Origin: Roseiarcus sp963780825
GTDB taxonomy: Bacteria; Pseudomonadota; Alphaproteobacteria; Rhizobiales; Beijerinckiaceae
Reading direction: 5' to 3'
Length of the DNA stretch: 64,000 nucleotides
Assembly: GCA_963780825.1 (NCBI GenBank)
Contig: CAWADL010000006.1
Coordinates: 1 to 64,000 of the forward strand
Under the pieces are notes generated by a model. That model did not search any database. It saw only the letters and a list, made by a program, of their open reading frames with translations, and was not told where the DNA came from. Of the stretch, positions 53,838-63,756 are shown piece after piece; position 1 is the stretch's first letter, and every line of letters starts with the position of its first letter. The translations under genes were made by a program, and so were the position numbers.

Positions 53838-54216
53838 GCGCCCTTGGTGCGGGCTCTCTCTCACGATTTCAGCCTGAAATCGGTGTTGCGGCGGTCATGA
53901 TTTCCGCAGCTGCGCCGAATGCCGCCCGGCCTCTACGGCAGGATGCAACTGCCCTGTCCTTTGCCCTCGCTGCTATAACCGCTTGATTGGCGGGACGCCG
54001 ACGCTCCGAGCGTCATACGGCGGTTGCAGCCGCTTCCAAGAACTCGGCCCTACCGTTGCACGCGGCGACGAGGTTCAGACGCCTCGCGGAGCGTCGGCCT
54101 CCAGGCCGACGTTGGATGACAAGTCAGCCGGCCGAGTTGCGCCCAAAAAGGTCGGCGTGGACGCCGACCCTCCAATAGAACGGAAGGTTCTAAATAATTG
54201 CAAGGCGGTCTAGGCC
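53838..54216. other. Gene-free stretch with a family A repeat (copy 7)
   Basis: A family A repeat lies at 54086-54173 (GGAGCGTCGGCCTCCAGGCC to GGCGTGGACGCCGACCCTCC), inverted relative to copies 2, 3 and 6. A shorter worn half-copy lies near 53989-54013. No gene recognised. Confidence 0.75.
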
Positions 54217-55380
54217 TCACCCCACCGCCCGCTCATCCGCGATCGTCTTGCCATCGTTGGGCAGCGTTCCCGGGGCCACGAATTCGACCCGCCCGCGCAG
54301 CTTCGTTGTCGCCTGCAGGCTCGCGGCGAGGTTTTGCGCCAGCGCGTCGGAGCCCGCTTCGGTCTCCGCCATCAGCGTCATGACGTCCTGCTCGCCCTCT
54401 CGGCGCACGACGAGGCGCACGGCGCCTAGCTCCGGGTGGCGCTTGGCGGCCTCCACTATCGCGGAAGGGTGCACGAACATCCCCTTCACCTTGGTCGTCT
54501 GGTCGGCGCGGCCGAGCCAGCCGCGGATGCGGGTCGCCTCGAGTAAGGCAGAGAGGTCGCCGGTGGCGAAACGCAGCAGCGGGAAGCGGCCGCGCAGCGC
54601 TGTGACGACGACCTCGCCGACGGCGCCTGGCGCGAGGGGATCACCCGAACCCGGGCGCACGATCTCGAGATGGACGTCGTCGTTGACCTGCAAGCCCGGC
54701 GCGAGCGCGCCGTCCGGGCCGTCGGTCTCGTAGGCGATGACGCCGAGCTCGGCGGTCGCATAGGCCTGCCGGGTTTTCACCCCGCGCGCCTCCATCTCGG
54801 CCCGCAGGCTTGGCGGGAGCGCGCCGCCGGAGACCAGCGCCTTGCGGATCGAGACGCCTGTCTCGCCGGCCTTGTCGATGAGGATTTTCAGGAAATCCGG
54901 CGGGCCGGCGTAGGCGGTCGGCTTGAGGTGAGCGATCGCCTGTAGCGTCTGCTCGGTGTTGCCGGTCCCTGCGGGAATGACGGCGCAGCCGAGCGCGTGG
55001 GCGCCGCTCTCCATGACGAACCCGCCCGGCGTCAGGTGGTAGGAAAAGCAGTTCAGCACGATGTCATCGGGCGTGAAGCCGGCGGCGGCAAAGGCGCGCT
55101 GGGCGCCGTAGGGGTCGTCGCCATGATCCTCGCCCTCGAAGATCGGGCCGGGCGACATGAACAGGCGTTTGAAGCCGCTGGTCGACTTCGCGATGCCGGC
55201 GAAGGGCGGATCTTCTCTCTGCAATTCAGTGAGGTCGGACTTCCGCAGCAGCGGGATGGCGGCGAGATCGGCGGCCGACTTGAGCGCCGCGATGTCGACG
55301 CCCTGAAGCTGCCGCGCAATCCGTGGCGAATGGGCGGCAAGTTCGGCCAGACGCGGGCGAACCACGGAAAAGTCGAGCAT
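54217..55380 (-). CDS. PaaK-like phenylacetate-CoA ligase family AMP-binding protein
   Basis: A 387-residue adenylating enzyme of the PaaK group: IPLLRKSDLTELQREDPPFA, the AMP-binding loop SGFKRLFMSPGPIF, HLTPGGFVMESGAHALGCAV, and DQTTKVKGMFVHPSAIVEAA before the C-terminal domain. Activates an aryl or acyl acid with ATP for CoA transfer. Relatives in Hyphomicrobiales often sit beside Liv transporters, here absent. Start at 55380. Frame intact. Confidence 0.88.
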   Translation of the reverse strand: MLDFSVVRPRLAELAAHSPRIARQLQGVDIAALKSAADLAAIPLLRKSDLTELQREDPPFAGIAKSTSGFKRLFMSPGPIFEGEDHGDDPYGAQRAFAAAGFTPDDIVLNCFSYHLTPGGFVMESGAHALGCAVIPAGTGNTEQTLQAIAHLKPTAYAGPPDFLKILIDKAGETGVSIRKALVSGGALPPSLRAEMEARGVKTRQAYATAELGVIAYETDGPDGALAPGLQVNDDVHLEIVRPGSGDPLAPGAVGEVVVTALRGRFPLLRFATGDLSALLEATRIRGWLGRADQTTKVKGMFVHPSAIVEAAKRHPELGAVRLVVRREGEQDVMTLMAETEAGSDALAQNLAASLQATTKLRGRVEFVAPGTLPNDGKTIADERAVG

Positions 55381-55420
55381 GGCTCCTCCCAAATCTGTGC
55401 GGCAAAATTATCAGCGCCCT

Positions 55421-55728
55421 GTAGCCGCGGTCGCCGACCCATAGGCGCTAACCTAGAGCAATTTCCGATAATATTGAATAACTTGCCAGCATGTCATCCC
55501 CGCGAAAGCGGGGATCCAGGGGCCACACGACGTGCGCTTCAACGTGTTGGCCGCGCGACGTGCGGCAGCCCTGGATCCCCGCTTTCGCGGGGATGACATC
55601 AAGTCTTTGAAATAAATCGGCAATCTATAAGTTAGCGCCTATGGGTCGCCGACCGCGGTCGCGACGTGATCGTCTCTCGCCGAGCGGGGCGCTCACATCG
55701 ACCGCGGTCGACGACCGCGGCTACATTC
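55421..55728. repeat. Family B palindromic repeat (copy 3), split by a MITE
   Basis: The left part GTAGCCGCGGTCGCCGAC (55421-55438) and the right part from GTCGCCGACCGCGG (55645) to GTCGACGACCGCGGCTAC (about 55728) are one family B copy interrupted at 55439-55644. Apart from this the stretch 55381-55734 holds no gene. Confidence 0.85.
55439..55644. mobile_element. MITE-like element with target site duplication, carrying a family D core
   Basis: A 206-bp element with perfect 14-bp terminal inverted repeats CCATAGGCGCTAAC/GTTAGCGCCTATGG, extended imperfectly to about 30 bp (both ends reach an ATCGG-type box). It is flanked by a 9-bp direct repeat GTCGCCGAC (55430-55438 and 55645-55653), read as a target site duplication. 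The inside holds the family D palindrome TGTCATCCCCGCGAAAGCGG and its partner. No coding capacity, so it must have been moved by a transposase elsewhere. Confidence 0.85.
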
Positions 55729-55734
55729 GGCCGG

Positions 55735-56436
55735 TCAGCGCGTCGCCGGCCGGTTCGGCTGCACGTTTTCGTCGACGTAGAACCAGGTCGGGTCGGGTTT
55801 GGTGACCAGATCGAGCGCGAACAACGTCACCAGGGTGCGAAAACCCTGCGGGTCGATCACCGTCCATTGCTTCAGCTCAAAACTTTCCGGATCGAACACC
55901 AGCGTGATGTCGGACTTGCCGCCGAGCGTCGCCTTGTCCTCGATCTCGACCGTCGCGGCGCGGCCGTCCATCTCGACCCGCTTGACCTTGGTGTCCTTGG
56001 CAAGATCGATGTGATCGGAAAGCAGGAATTTCAGCGGCGTCTGGGCGATGAGATAGAGGTCCTGCGTCCCCAGCTTCTGGTCGCGGATCGCCACCGAGCG
56101 GCCATTGGCGACGATCTCCATGTGCTGCGGCGGCTTGTAGCGGAACAGCATTCGGCCGGGCCGCTGCACGACCAGCAGCCCCTCGGATCGCTTGCCGTCC
56201 GGCCCGATCTGCACGAAATCCGCGCTCATGAAGCGCGTCGCGTTGAGGAAATCATTGGCTTTGCCGACGATTTCGTCCGGCGTGAGCGCGGGCAGCGCGG
56301 CGTCCCGCTCCTTGCCCGGTTTCACCCGCTTGCCGGTTTGCAGATCGAGCGGCGCGTCGGAGTCCTCGGCCCGAGCCCCGAGGCCGATCCCGGACGAAAC
56401 GGCGCCCCAAAGCCAGGCGCGGCGTGAAATCAACAT
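55735..56436 (-). CDS. LolA-like outer-membrane lipoprotein carrier protein
   Basis: A 233-residue periplasmic protein with a Tat- or Sec-like signal (MLISRRAWLWGAVSSGIGLG). The LolA fold is shown by SADFVQIGPDGKRSEGLLVV, QRPGRMLFRYKPPQHMEIVA, DLYLIAQTPLKFLLSDHIDL and WTVIDPQGFRTLVTLFAL. LolA shuttles lipoproteins from the LolCDE complex to the outer membrane. The twin-Arg ISRRAW at the start is unusual for LolA. Frame intact. Confidence 0.87.
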   Translation of the reverse strand: MLISRRAWLWGAVSSGIGLGARAEDSDAPLDLQTGKRVKPGKERDAALPALTPDEIVGKANDFLNATRFMSADFVQIGPDGKRSEGLLVVQRPGRMLFRYKPPQHMEIVANGRSVAIRDQKLGTQDLYLIAQTPLKFLLSDHIDLAKDTKVKRVEMDGRAATVEIEDKATLGGKSDITLVFDPESFELKQWTVIDPQGFRTLVTLFALDLVTKPDPTWFYVDENVQPNRPATR

Positions 56437-56548
56437 GCGGGCTCTCTAGCCTTTCGAGCGAATCGGTAAGCCCATTATCGCTGAAAAATGGGCGCCGTGT
56501 GACCTCCCGGCGGCGCGCTCGCCATTCGCGCCCAGCAGCCCGCGCCGG

Positions 56549-58042
56549 CTAGTAGGCGTTCGCGTGCGCCTTACGCGAGAAAACGGTGCGCCACACGATC
56601 TTTGATGTCGAGCCAGAGCGACCAATTGTCAATGTAATAGAGATCGTGCTCGAGCCGCGCCAGCATCGCGGAATCATCGGCGATCTCGCCGCGATGTCCG
56701 TGAACCTGCGCCCAGCCGGTGATGCCGGGCTTGACGTTGTGGCGTCGCGCATAGCGCGCGAGCTTGTCGACGTAGAGCTGGTCATGCGCCAGCGCGTGCG
56801 GCCGCGGCCCGACGATCGACATCTCGCCGATCAGCACGTTGATCAGCTGCGGCAGCTCGTCGATCGAGAGGCGGCGCAGATGCGCGCCGATCCCGGTGAT
56901 GCGCGCGTCGGCGCGCGTGGCTTGTTTGACGATCGCGCCATCGTCCATCGTCCGCATCGTGCGGAACTTGATAGATGCGGAACGGCTCCTGGTTGACGCC
57001 ATAGCGCTTTTGCCGGAACAGCACCGGCCCAGGGCTGTCGAGACGGATCAGCAACGACGACCATCGCCAGCACCGGCGAAAGCAGCACGAGCGCGGCGAC
57101 GGAAACGAGAATGTCGAAAGTGCGCTTCTCGATCTGCTGCAGCACGCCGAGCGGCGGGCGCGTGACGGTCAGGCCCGAGACCGCGCCGACATGGGCGATT
57201 TCCGCCGTCTGCAGACGCAGCGAACCGCCGAGACCGAGATGCACCTCGACCGGCAACTCCATCAGCGCCGCCAGGCACGAATCAATCAGATCGGAGCGCG
57301 ACCAGGGCAGGGCGACGAAGACATCGTCGGGGCGATGCAGCCGAATCGCGGCGACCGCGAGCGAAAGATCGTCGGCGAAGAACGCTTCGGCCTCGCGCAG
57401 GGCGAAGGTGCAGACGAATTCGGCGCCGTCATCGCCGACCGCGCCGGCGGGTTGAAGTTCGTTGATGTCCTGCTCGAAGCCGACGACCGCCGCGCGTCGC
57501 GGCGACGCCAGACCCCGTTCGCGCAACGCCGCCACGCCGTGCACCAGACCGCGCCGCGCGCCGACGAGGAAGATGAAGCCGAGCACGTAGAACACGGCGA
57601 GGCCCGCGCGCGGAAAATCGCTGGCCGCGCGGGTCGCGACCGCGAGCGCGAGGGCGGCAAGCGAGGCGGAGTTCCAGAGGCCAAAGGCGCGGGACACCTG
57701 GCCGGACAACAAAAGGTAGTTCTGCTGGGCGTAGCCGCGATTGTGGATACCGACCAGCGTCACCAGCACGGCGACGACAAGGCCGACGGTCAGGCCGGTG
57801 GAAAGCCCCGTGACGGCGCCGACCGTCATGGCGCCATGCAGCGAGACCGTGACGAGGGCCGCCAGCAAAATGGCCGCCACGTCGGCCAGAGCGGCGGCGT
57901 AGGCGAAGCCCAGCGGTCCGAGCCGCCATGTTCTGCGGTTGCGCTGAACCGCACGCACCGGCCTCGGCGGCGCGAGGACCGCAGAAAGCTCGTCGTTCGG
58001 AAAATGGAGCAGGGGCCGCGCCATTTCCATACACTCTCCCAA
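56549..58042 (-). CDS. Undecaprenyl-phosphate sugar phosphotransferase (WcaJ/exopolysaccharide initiation type), three frameshifts
   Basis: The N-terminal frame holds four to five membrane helices and a CoA-binding-like part (AAVVGFEQDINELQPA), then KRTFDILVSVAALVLLSPVL, the membrane start of the catalytic domain. The next frames read IRLDSPGPVLFRQKRYGVNQ, FRTMRTMDDGAIVKQATRAD, LSIDELPQLINVLIGEMSIV, GPRPHALAHD and KPGITGWAQVHGHRGEI, ending WSLWLDIK-IVWRTVFSRKAH. Breaks near 57060, 56975 and 56608 each need one base removed; the corrected protein has 496 residues. It starts lipid-linked polysaccharide synthesis by loading sugar-1-phosphate on undecaprenyl phosphate. Confidence 0.9.
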
Positions 58043-58131
58043 TTCAGGACATCAGGTCCATGTTGTCAGGAGAGAGAGGCAATCGGTGTGCCTGAGGACG
58101 CTGCGCTCAGAACAAACAAGCAAAGCGCTAT

Positions 58132-58281
58132 CCGTCATTGCGAGCGAAGCGAAGCAATCCAGCCTCTCGGCGATGCTTCGGTTTGGCTTCGCCACGGACT
58201 GGCGCCGCTGGCGTCGCCGTGCCTGATGCCGCGGTGTCCCGCCGCGGCGTTGGGTTGCTTCGCTGCGCTCGCAATGACGGT
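58132..58281. repeat. Family C palindromic repeat (copy 4)
   Basis: CCGTCATTGCGAGCGAAGCG to GCTTCGCTGCGCTCGCAATG, with a longer, diverged interior than copies 1-3. Lies between the sugar transferase and SDR genes. Confidence 0.87.
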
Positions 58282-58287
58282 TGTTGA

Positions 58288-58993
58288 CTACGCCGTCCCG
58301 CCGGCATCCACGGTCAGCACAGCGCCGGAAATGTTTCTTCCCGCCTCGCCGATCAAATAAGACGCCATCGCCGCGACGTCGCTCGGCTCCGCCAGGCGGC
58401 GGAGCGCGCTGCGCGCGGCGATGCGTTCGCGGTCCTTTTCCGACAGCCCGCTGGTCATCTCGGTATCGATGAACCCTGGCGCGATCGCGTTGACGGTGAC
58501 GCCGACGCGTCCGACCTCGCGGGCGAGCGAACGCGTGAAACCGACCAACGAAGCCTTGGTTGCGGCATAGGCGGCGAGGCCGTTGAAGCCCGTCGCCGCG
58601 ACGATCGAAGAAATATTGACGACACGCCCGCGCGCCTGGCTCATCATGCCGCGCACCACATATTTGCTGAGAATGATCGGCGAGAGCGTATTGAGCCGGA
58701 TCAGCGCCTCGATCTCGCTATCCGGCATGTTGGCGAGCAAACCTTCTGTGCCTAGGCCCGCGTTGTTGACGAGCCCATAGATCGGCCCGAAACGCCGACG
58801 CAGCGAACGTACGAATTCCGGGATGGCCGCGATATCAGCGAGATCGAAAGCGACCGGCGTCACCCTTTCGCTGGCGCTCGTGCTCTTTCACCTTGCGCGA
58901 GACCGCGATGACATGCAGCCCATCGGCCGCCAGTCGCTCAGCGATCGCAGCGCCGAGGCCGCGGCTGGCGCCGGTGACGAGCACATTATCCAT
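58288..58993 (-). CDS. SDR-family reductase (FabG-like), one frameshift
   Basis: The N-terminal frame reads MDNVLVTGASRGLGAAIAER and LAADGLHVIAVSRK; after a frame change near 58868 the rest reads VAFDLADIAAI, LVNNAGLGTEGLLANM, VVNISSIVAATGFNGLAAYA (Tyr-x3-Lys in YAATK), VNAIAPGFIDTEM and the end SGAVLTVDAGGTA. One base removed gives 234 residues. Beside an ACP and an acyl-AMP ligase it probably reduces a 3-oxoacyl-ACP. Confidence 0.88.
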
Positions 58994-60352
58994 GGCGACT
59001 CAACTTTCCGGCATCGGTCATCGGAAGATCCGCGACGAAACGGATGCGCGCCGGCGCCATGTGAGCCGGCAATCGCTGGCGTGCGAGCGCGATGATCTCG
59101 CGCTCGAGCCCCTCGCGAGGCGCGTCGCGGCTCGGTGAGAACGATCTCGGCGGCCACGAGCGCGCCGGTGATGGGACTGGACTTGCCGAAGACGCGGCTT
59201 GCTCGCACCGACGGCAGGCTGTTGAGCACCGCCTCGACCTCCTCCGGATGCACCTTGGCGCCGCCGACATTGATGACGCCGCCGCGCCGACCCATGAACA
59301 GGCAACGATCGTCGCGAAGCTCGATGGCGTCGCCGGTGTCGACGAACCCTTCGGCATCGACCAGCGCCGGCGCGTCGGCGCCCAGCAAGCGCAGCGCGCG
59401 CCGGGGCGAGCGCAGCCGCAAAGTTCCGTCAACCAGCTTCATTTGCACCGCGCCGTCCCGGTCGAGGAACGACGCGGGAAACCCGGCGCGGCCGTCGTCG
59501 ACGGCGAATGCGACGCCCGCTTCGGTCGAGGCATAGGCGTGTTCGACACGCGCGTTCGGAAAGGCGGCGGCCAGACCCTCGAGCACCGCGTCGTCGGCGA
59601 TTTCGCCGGAGAGCCGCACGTATTTCGGATCGAATGCGCGAAGCCGCGCCGACCATCAACGCTTTGCGCCAATGCGTCGGCGTCCCCGAGATATGCGTGA
59701 CATCGGAGGCGCCAGCGCGATCGAGAAAGTTTTCGATCGGCTCGCCGATGCCGGACAGCCGCAATGAGCCCTGGCCCGACAGCGCGCGCAAAAATATCTG
59801 CAGGCCGCCATAGCGGCGAATGTCATAGAAAGTCGCCCATTGCTGCAAAGGCTGCTCGCCGATCGCGCCGACCAGCGTACGCAGCGTATGCACCGCGAGT
59901 TTCGGCGGACCGCTGGTGCCGGAGGTCGGCAGAATCCATTCGGTCTCGATCGATGTTTGTTTGAAGGCGCCGCGCGGTTGGAGCGGCAGCCGAACCGGCA
60001 GGCGCAGATCGACTTCGAGCGCCGGCGATTTCCCATCTGCATCGAAGGCGAGGGCGTCGGCTTCGGCCTGCGCCGCGGCGGACTGCAGTTTTGTGGCGTC
60101 CCAGCCCGGCGGACACAGCAATATCCGGCGCGCCAGGCCATCGAGATCAATCAAAGCGGCCGCGGCTTTGGCCATGTCGCAGACATGCAGCGCGACGGAG
60201 CGGCCGGCGAGTTTTTCCCGCTCGGCGCCAAAAGGCGACGAGCTCGCAAAGCTGTCGAGCGGGATGCTGTAATCGCGCGTCGAGACCGCGCGCCCGGCGC
60301 CGCCGGACCCCGCGATCAGATCCGTAAGCGTCACCGCATCAGGCCGCGACAT
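58986..60352 (-). CDS. Acyl-AMP ligase (AMP-binding family), two frameshifts
   Basis: The first frame has the AMP loop ILPTSGTSGPPKLAVHTLRT and ISGTPTHWRKALM; the second has VEHAYASTEAGVAFAVDDGR, VDTGDAIELRDDRCLFMGRR and GVINVGGAKVHPEEVEAVLN; the third has RQRLPAHMAPARIRFVADLP and ends TDAGKLSRHG with the catalytic Lys. Breaks near 59645 and 59125 each need one base removed; 454 residues result. The start overlaps the ACP gene end, and the SDR start overlaps this gene's end, so the three form one operon that activates and modifies an acyl group on the ACP. Confidence 0.87.
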
Positions 60353-60584
60353 GTTCGTAGAACGCGATGAGGTCGCCGACCGTGCGGGGAAACTCCGAGG
60401 CTCTCGCGGAGACGAAGGGATCGTTGCCGGTCGCGTCCTCCAAGCGGCTCACCAGAATGGCGAAGCAAAGCGAGTCGAGGCCGGACTCCAGCAGTTGCAG
60501 GTTGTCGTTCAGCGGCGGCAGGCGCTTTTCCTGCTCAGCGGCGACCGCGCGAATTTCCTTGAGAACGATATCTCTGATTGACAT
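60339..60584 (-). CDS. Acyl carrier protein
   Basis: An 81-residue carrier protein: MSIRDIVLKEIRAVAAEQEK, then phosphopantetheine Ser38 in LLESGLDSLCFAILVSRLED. Heads the ACP-ligase-SDR operon. An ATG nine codons earlier is possible but the shorter start fits ACPs better. It is distinct from the ACP at 30.3 kb. Confidence 0.9.
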   Translation of the reverse strand: MSIRDIVLKEIRAVAAEQEKRLPPLNDNLQLLESGLDSLCFAILVSRLEDATGNDPFVSARASEFPRTVGDLIAFYEHVAA

Positions 60585-60896
60585 GAGGTGGCCCGCATCC
60601 TTTCCAGACAATCGACATCCTACAACAAAAGCGAACTAATCTCCCGGCGATCCTGGCCCCAAGGTAAACGCAGAGCACCATGCTTGCATGATAACAGCGG
60701 TTACTCCTGTCGTTAACGCGCATCAACGTTCAAAGATGAAATTATCTATACCGATTTTCGACGATTGCGGTGAACAGGGCTTAACCCTAGACGGACAAGA
60801 CCATCGGCATTTTATTGAAATTGTCGGGGATCGAGCGCATTTTTCAAGCAGGCGGCGGAGGTAGTCTTCGCGCGGGCGCTCTTTCGAAAAGGAGGC
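60585..60896. other. Divergent promoter region before metY
   Basis: A 312-base gap between the ACP operon and metY, AT-rich around 60730-60780. The ribosome site AAAAGGAGGCATGC lies directly before metY. No SAM-II or other methionine-related riboswitch could be recognised by eye. Confidence 0.5.
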
Positions 60897-62217
60897 ATGC
60901 GCATGCGACGCGAGACGGTTTCGATACACGGCGGCTTTGTTTGCGACCCCGCGACACGCGCCGTCGCCGTACCGATCCATCAGAATGTGGCCTATGAATT
61001 CGAGAGCGCCGATCAGGCCGCGGCGATGTTTGATCTCGAAATACCGGGATTTCGCTATAGCCGCATCTCCAATCCCACCGTCGACGTGCTGGAGAAGCGC
61101 GTCGCGATGCTGGAGGGCGGCGTCGCGTGTCTCGCGACGGCCTCGGGGCAGGCGGCGCTCGCCTATGCGCTGCTCACCGTCGCCGATCACGGCGGCTCGA
61201 TCGTCGCGCCGCCGCAGCTTTATGGGACCACGCACACGCTGCTCGCGCATACGCTCAAGCGCAACGGCATCGAGGCGCGCTTCGCCAAAAGCGATCGGCC
61301 GGAGGATATCGCGACGCTGATCGACGACACGACGCGCGCGGTGTTTTGCGAGACCGTCGGCAATCCCGCCGGCAACATCTGCGACATCGCGGCGCTCGCC
61401 GAGATCGCGCACAAGGCCGGCGTTCCGCTGATCGTCGACAACACGGTGGCGACGCCGATCCTCATGCGGCCGATCGAGTTCGGCGCCGATATCGTCGTTC
61501 ACTCGCTGACCAAGTTCATGGGTGGCCACGGCGTGGCGATGGGCGGGGCATTGATCGATGCCGGCCGCTTTGATTGGCGCGCCGCGCGCCAGCGTTTTCC
61601 CGCCTTTTCGGAGCCCGACGAATCCTATCACGGGCTTGTCTATGTCGATCGCTTTGGACCCGAGGCGTTCATCGCCCGCGCCCGCAGCGTCTACCAGCGA
61701 ACGACCGGCGCGGTGCTCGCGCCGATGAGCGCGTTCCTCATTCTGCAGGGCATCGAAACGCTCGCGCTTGCGCGTCGAACGGCATGTCGAGAATGCGCGG
61801 GTCGTCGCTCAGGCGTTGCGTGACGATCCGCGCGTCGCATGGGTCGAATACGCTGGCTTCGAGGATCATCGCTATCACGCGATGGCTGAGAAATATCTGA
61901 ACGGGCGCGTGCCGTCTTTGCTGACGTTCGGCGTCCAAGGCGGCCATGCGGCGGCCAAGCGGTTCTATGATGCGCTGAAACTGGTCAAACGGCTGGTGAA
62001 CATCGGCGACACCCGCACGCTCTGCTGTCATCCCGCCTCGACCACGCACCGGCAGATGACACCCGACGAACAGACGCGCGCCGGCGTGTCGCCGGAGACG
62101 GTGCGGCTTTGCGTCGGCCTGGAACATGTCCAGGATATTCTGGAGGATCTGGACCAGGCGCTAGGCGTCGCCGTCGGCTTCGCCAGCGCTGGCTGCGGAG
62201 TGATCCGATGCCGGTGA
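60897..62217 (+). CDS. metY: O-acetylhomoserine/O-succinylhomoserine sulfhydrylase (Cys/Met metabolism PLP enzyme), one frameshift
   Basis: A PLP enzyme of about 439 residues. Features are ETVSIHGGFVCDPATRAVAV, FRYSRISNPTVDVLEKRVAM, CLATASGQAALAYALL, CETVGNPAGNICDIAALAEI, VDNTVATPILMRP and the PLP Lys in VVHSLTKFMGGHG. The frame changes near 61780; the rest reads HVENARVVAQALRDDPRVAW and RTLCCHPASTTHRQMTPDEQ. One base removed restores the length. Makes homocysteine or methionine precursor from activated homoserine and sulfide. Overlaps the metA-like gene. Confidence 0.93.
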
Positions 62218-63229
62218 CAATCGAACGAGACGGCACGAACCTCTGGGTCGCCACGCTGCGCGAGCGACGCCTACGGCGCGGCACGATCGGCGATCGCGGC
62301 CGTCGGCTCAGCATCGCGCTGGTCAACAACATGCCCGACGCGGCGGTGCTTGCGACGCAGCGCCAATTCGTGCGGTTGCTGGAGGCGGGGGCCGAGACGT
62401 TCGACGTGACGCTCGGCCTGACGACGCTGCGATCCGTCGCGCGGGGGCCAGAACTGCAACGCGAGATGGCCGAGCTCTACCGCACGCCCGCCGATCTCGC
62501 GCTCGCGGCGCCTGACGCCATCATCGTCACCGGCGCCGAGCCGAAGGCGGCCTGAACTGGACGACGAGCCGTATTGGCGCGAGCTCGTCGCGCTGTTCGA
62601 CTTCGCGCGCGCACGCACCTTCGCGACCCTCGCTTCGTGTTTGGCTGCGCACGCGCTTGTGCTGCATCGCGACGAGGTGCGCCGGGTCCGTTCGCCCCGC
62701 AAATGGTCGGGCCTCTATTTGAACGAGGTTGTCGCCGCGCACGCGCTGACCGAGGGGCTGAGCGCGGGCGTGACGCCGCATTCGCGCTGGAACGGGCTCG
62801 ATGAGCAGGAGTTGGCGGCCAAGGGGTATATCGTGCTGACGCGTTCCCCGGATGTGGGCGTCGACATGTTTGCTAAGGACGACGATCATCTCGCCTTGTT
62901 CTTCCAAGGCCATCCCGAATACGACGGAGATACGCTGGCCCGGGAATTCCGCCGCGACGTGATGCGCGCGCTGCATGAAGGCGCCAAGCCGCCTGAGCCG
63001 CCAGCCAGCTACTATCCCGCCCGAAGTTGAGGCACGGCTTCGTTCGTTTGTTCAGGGGATGTTGGCCGGGACGGAAGCGCCGCATCTGCCGGCGGAGGCG
63101 ATGGCGGGACCTGAAGCGAGTTGGCGGCGGCGCGGCGGCGTCGTCATCGGCAATTGGTTGACCGCGATCGCGACGCGCAAAGCGGCGGCGAAGAACGAGA
63201 GTCTTTCGCGGGTGCGGTGGGGAGGATGA
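62208..63229 (+). CDS. metA: Homoserine O-succinyltransferase/acetyltransferase (MetA/HTS family), two frameshifts
   Basis: First frame: LSIALVNNMPDAAVLATQRQ and DAIIVTGAEPKA. Second: DDEPYWRELVALFDFA, TFATLASCLAAHALVLH with the catalytic Cys, FFQGHPEYDGDTLAREFRRD. Third: PPEVEARLRSFVQGMLAGTE to the end. Breaks near 62548 and 63024 each need one base removed; 339 residues result, normal for HTS proteins. It activates homoserine for MetY. Start ATG overlaps the metY stop by about ten bases. Confidence 0.88.
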
Positions 63230-63756
63230 CAATGGCCTTTACAGACGCGCTCTCGAACGCCGGCGCGAAGTCGGATGTCGTCTCCGTCGATGCGTTCCGC
63301 GAGACGATGCGCGAACTCGCGGCGGGCGTCACGCTGGTGACCAGCGTATTTGAAGGCGCGCGCGCCGGCTGCGTCGTGTCCTCGGTTGTCTCTTTGTCGC
63401 TGACGCCGCCGTCGATGCTTGTCTGTTTGAACAGCGACTCTTCGACGTTGCGCACGATCCGCGCCAGCGGCGTCTTCGCCGTCAATATGATGAAGCCGAG
63501 CCACGCCCCACTCGTCCGACGCTTCGCCAGCACAGACATACGAGGTTCGGAGCGCTTCGCCGAGGGCGAATGGCGCAGGCTTGCGACCGGCGCTCCCGTT
63601 TTGGCCAACGCGCTCGCCGTCGTCGATTGCCGTGTCGAGCGGATCATGGAATATGCGACGCACGCCATCCTGATCGGCGCGGCGGCCGGCGTCGCGCGAT
63701 CCGGCGAAGGCGGCGCGCTGCTGCATTGGCGAAGCCGGTTCGAGATGATGGAATGA
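63226..63756 (+). CDS. Flavin reductase-like domain protein (FMN-binding)
   Basis: A 176-residue protein: FRETMRELAAGVTLVTSVFE, VSSVVSLSLTPPSMLVCLNS, SGVFAVNMMKPSHAPLVRRF, and DCRVERIMEYATHAILIGAA. It belongs to the flavin reductases that supply reduced FMN to two-component monooxygenases. The ATGA start overlaps the metA-like stop. No monooxygenase is visible in the window. Confidence 0.9.
   Translation: MTMAFTDALSNAGAKSDVVSVDAFRETMRELAAGVTLVTSVFEGARAGCVVSSVVSLSLTPPSMLVCLNSDSSTLRTIRASGVFAVNMMKPSHAPLVRRFASTDIRGSERFAEGEWRRLATGAPVLANALAVVDCRVERIMEYATHAILIGAAAGVARSGEGGALLHWRSRFEMME

Noticed and set aside
3698..54173. CRISPR array from the repeated palindromes
   Set aside because: Copies are kilobases apart, are not separated by spacers of even length, and are inverted repeats found near gene ends.
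60723..60896. SAM-type riboswitch before metY
   Set aside because: The region was compared by eye with the SAM-II pattern; the conserved stem and GCTAAA-type element are absent. An Infernal search with the SAM riboswitch models would settle it.
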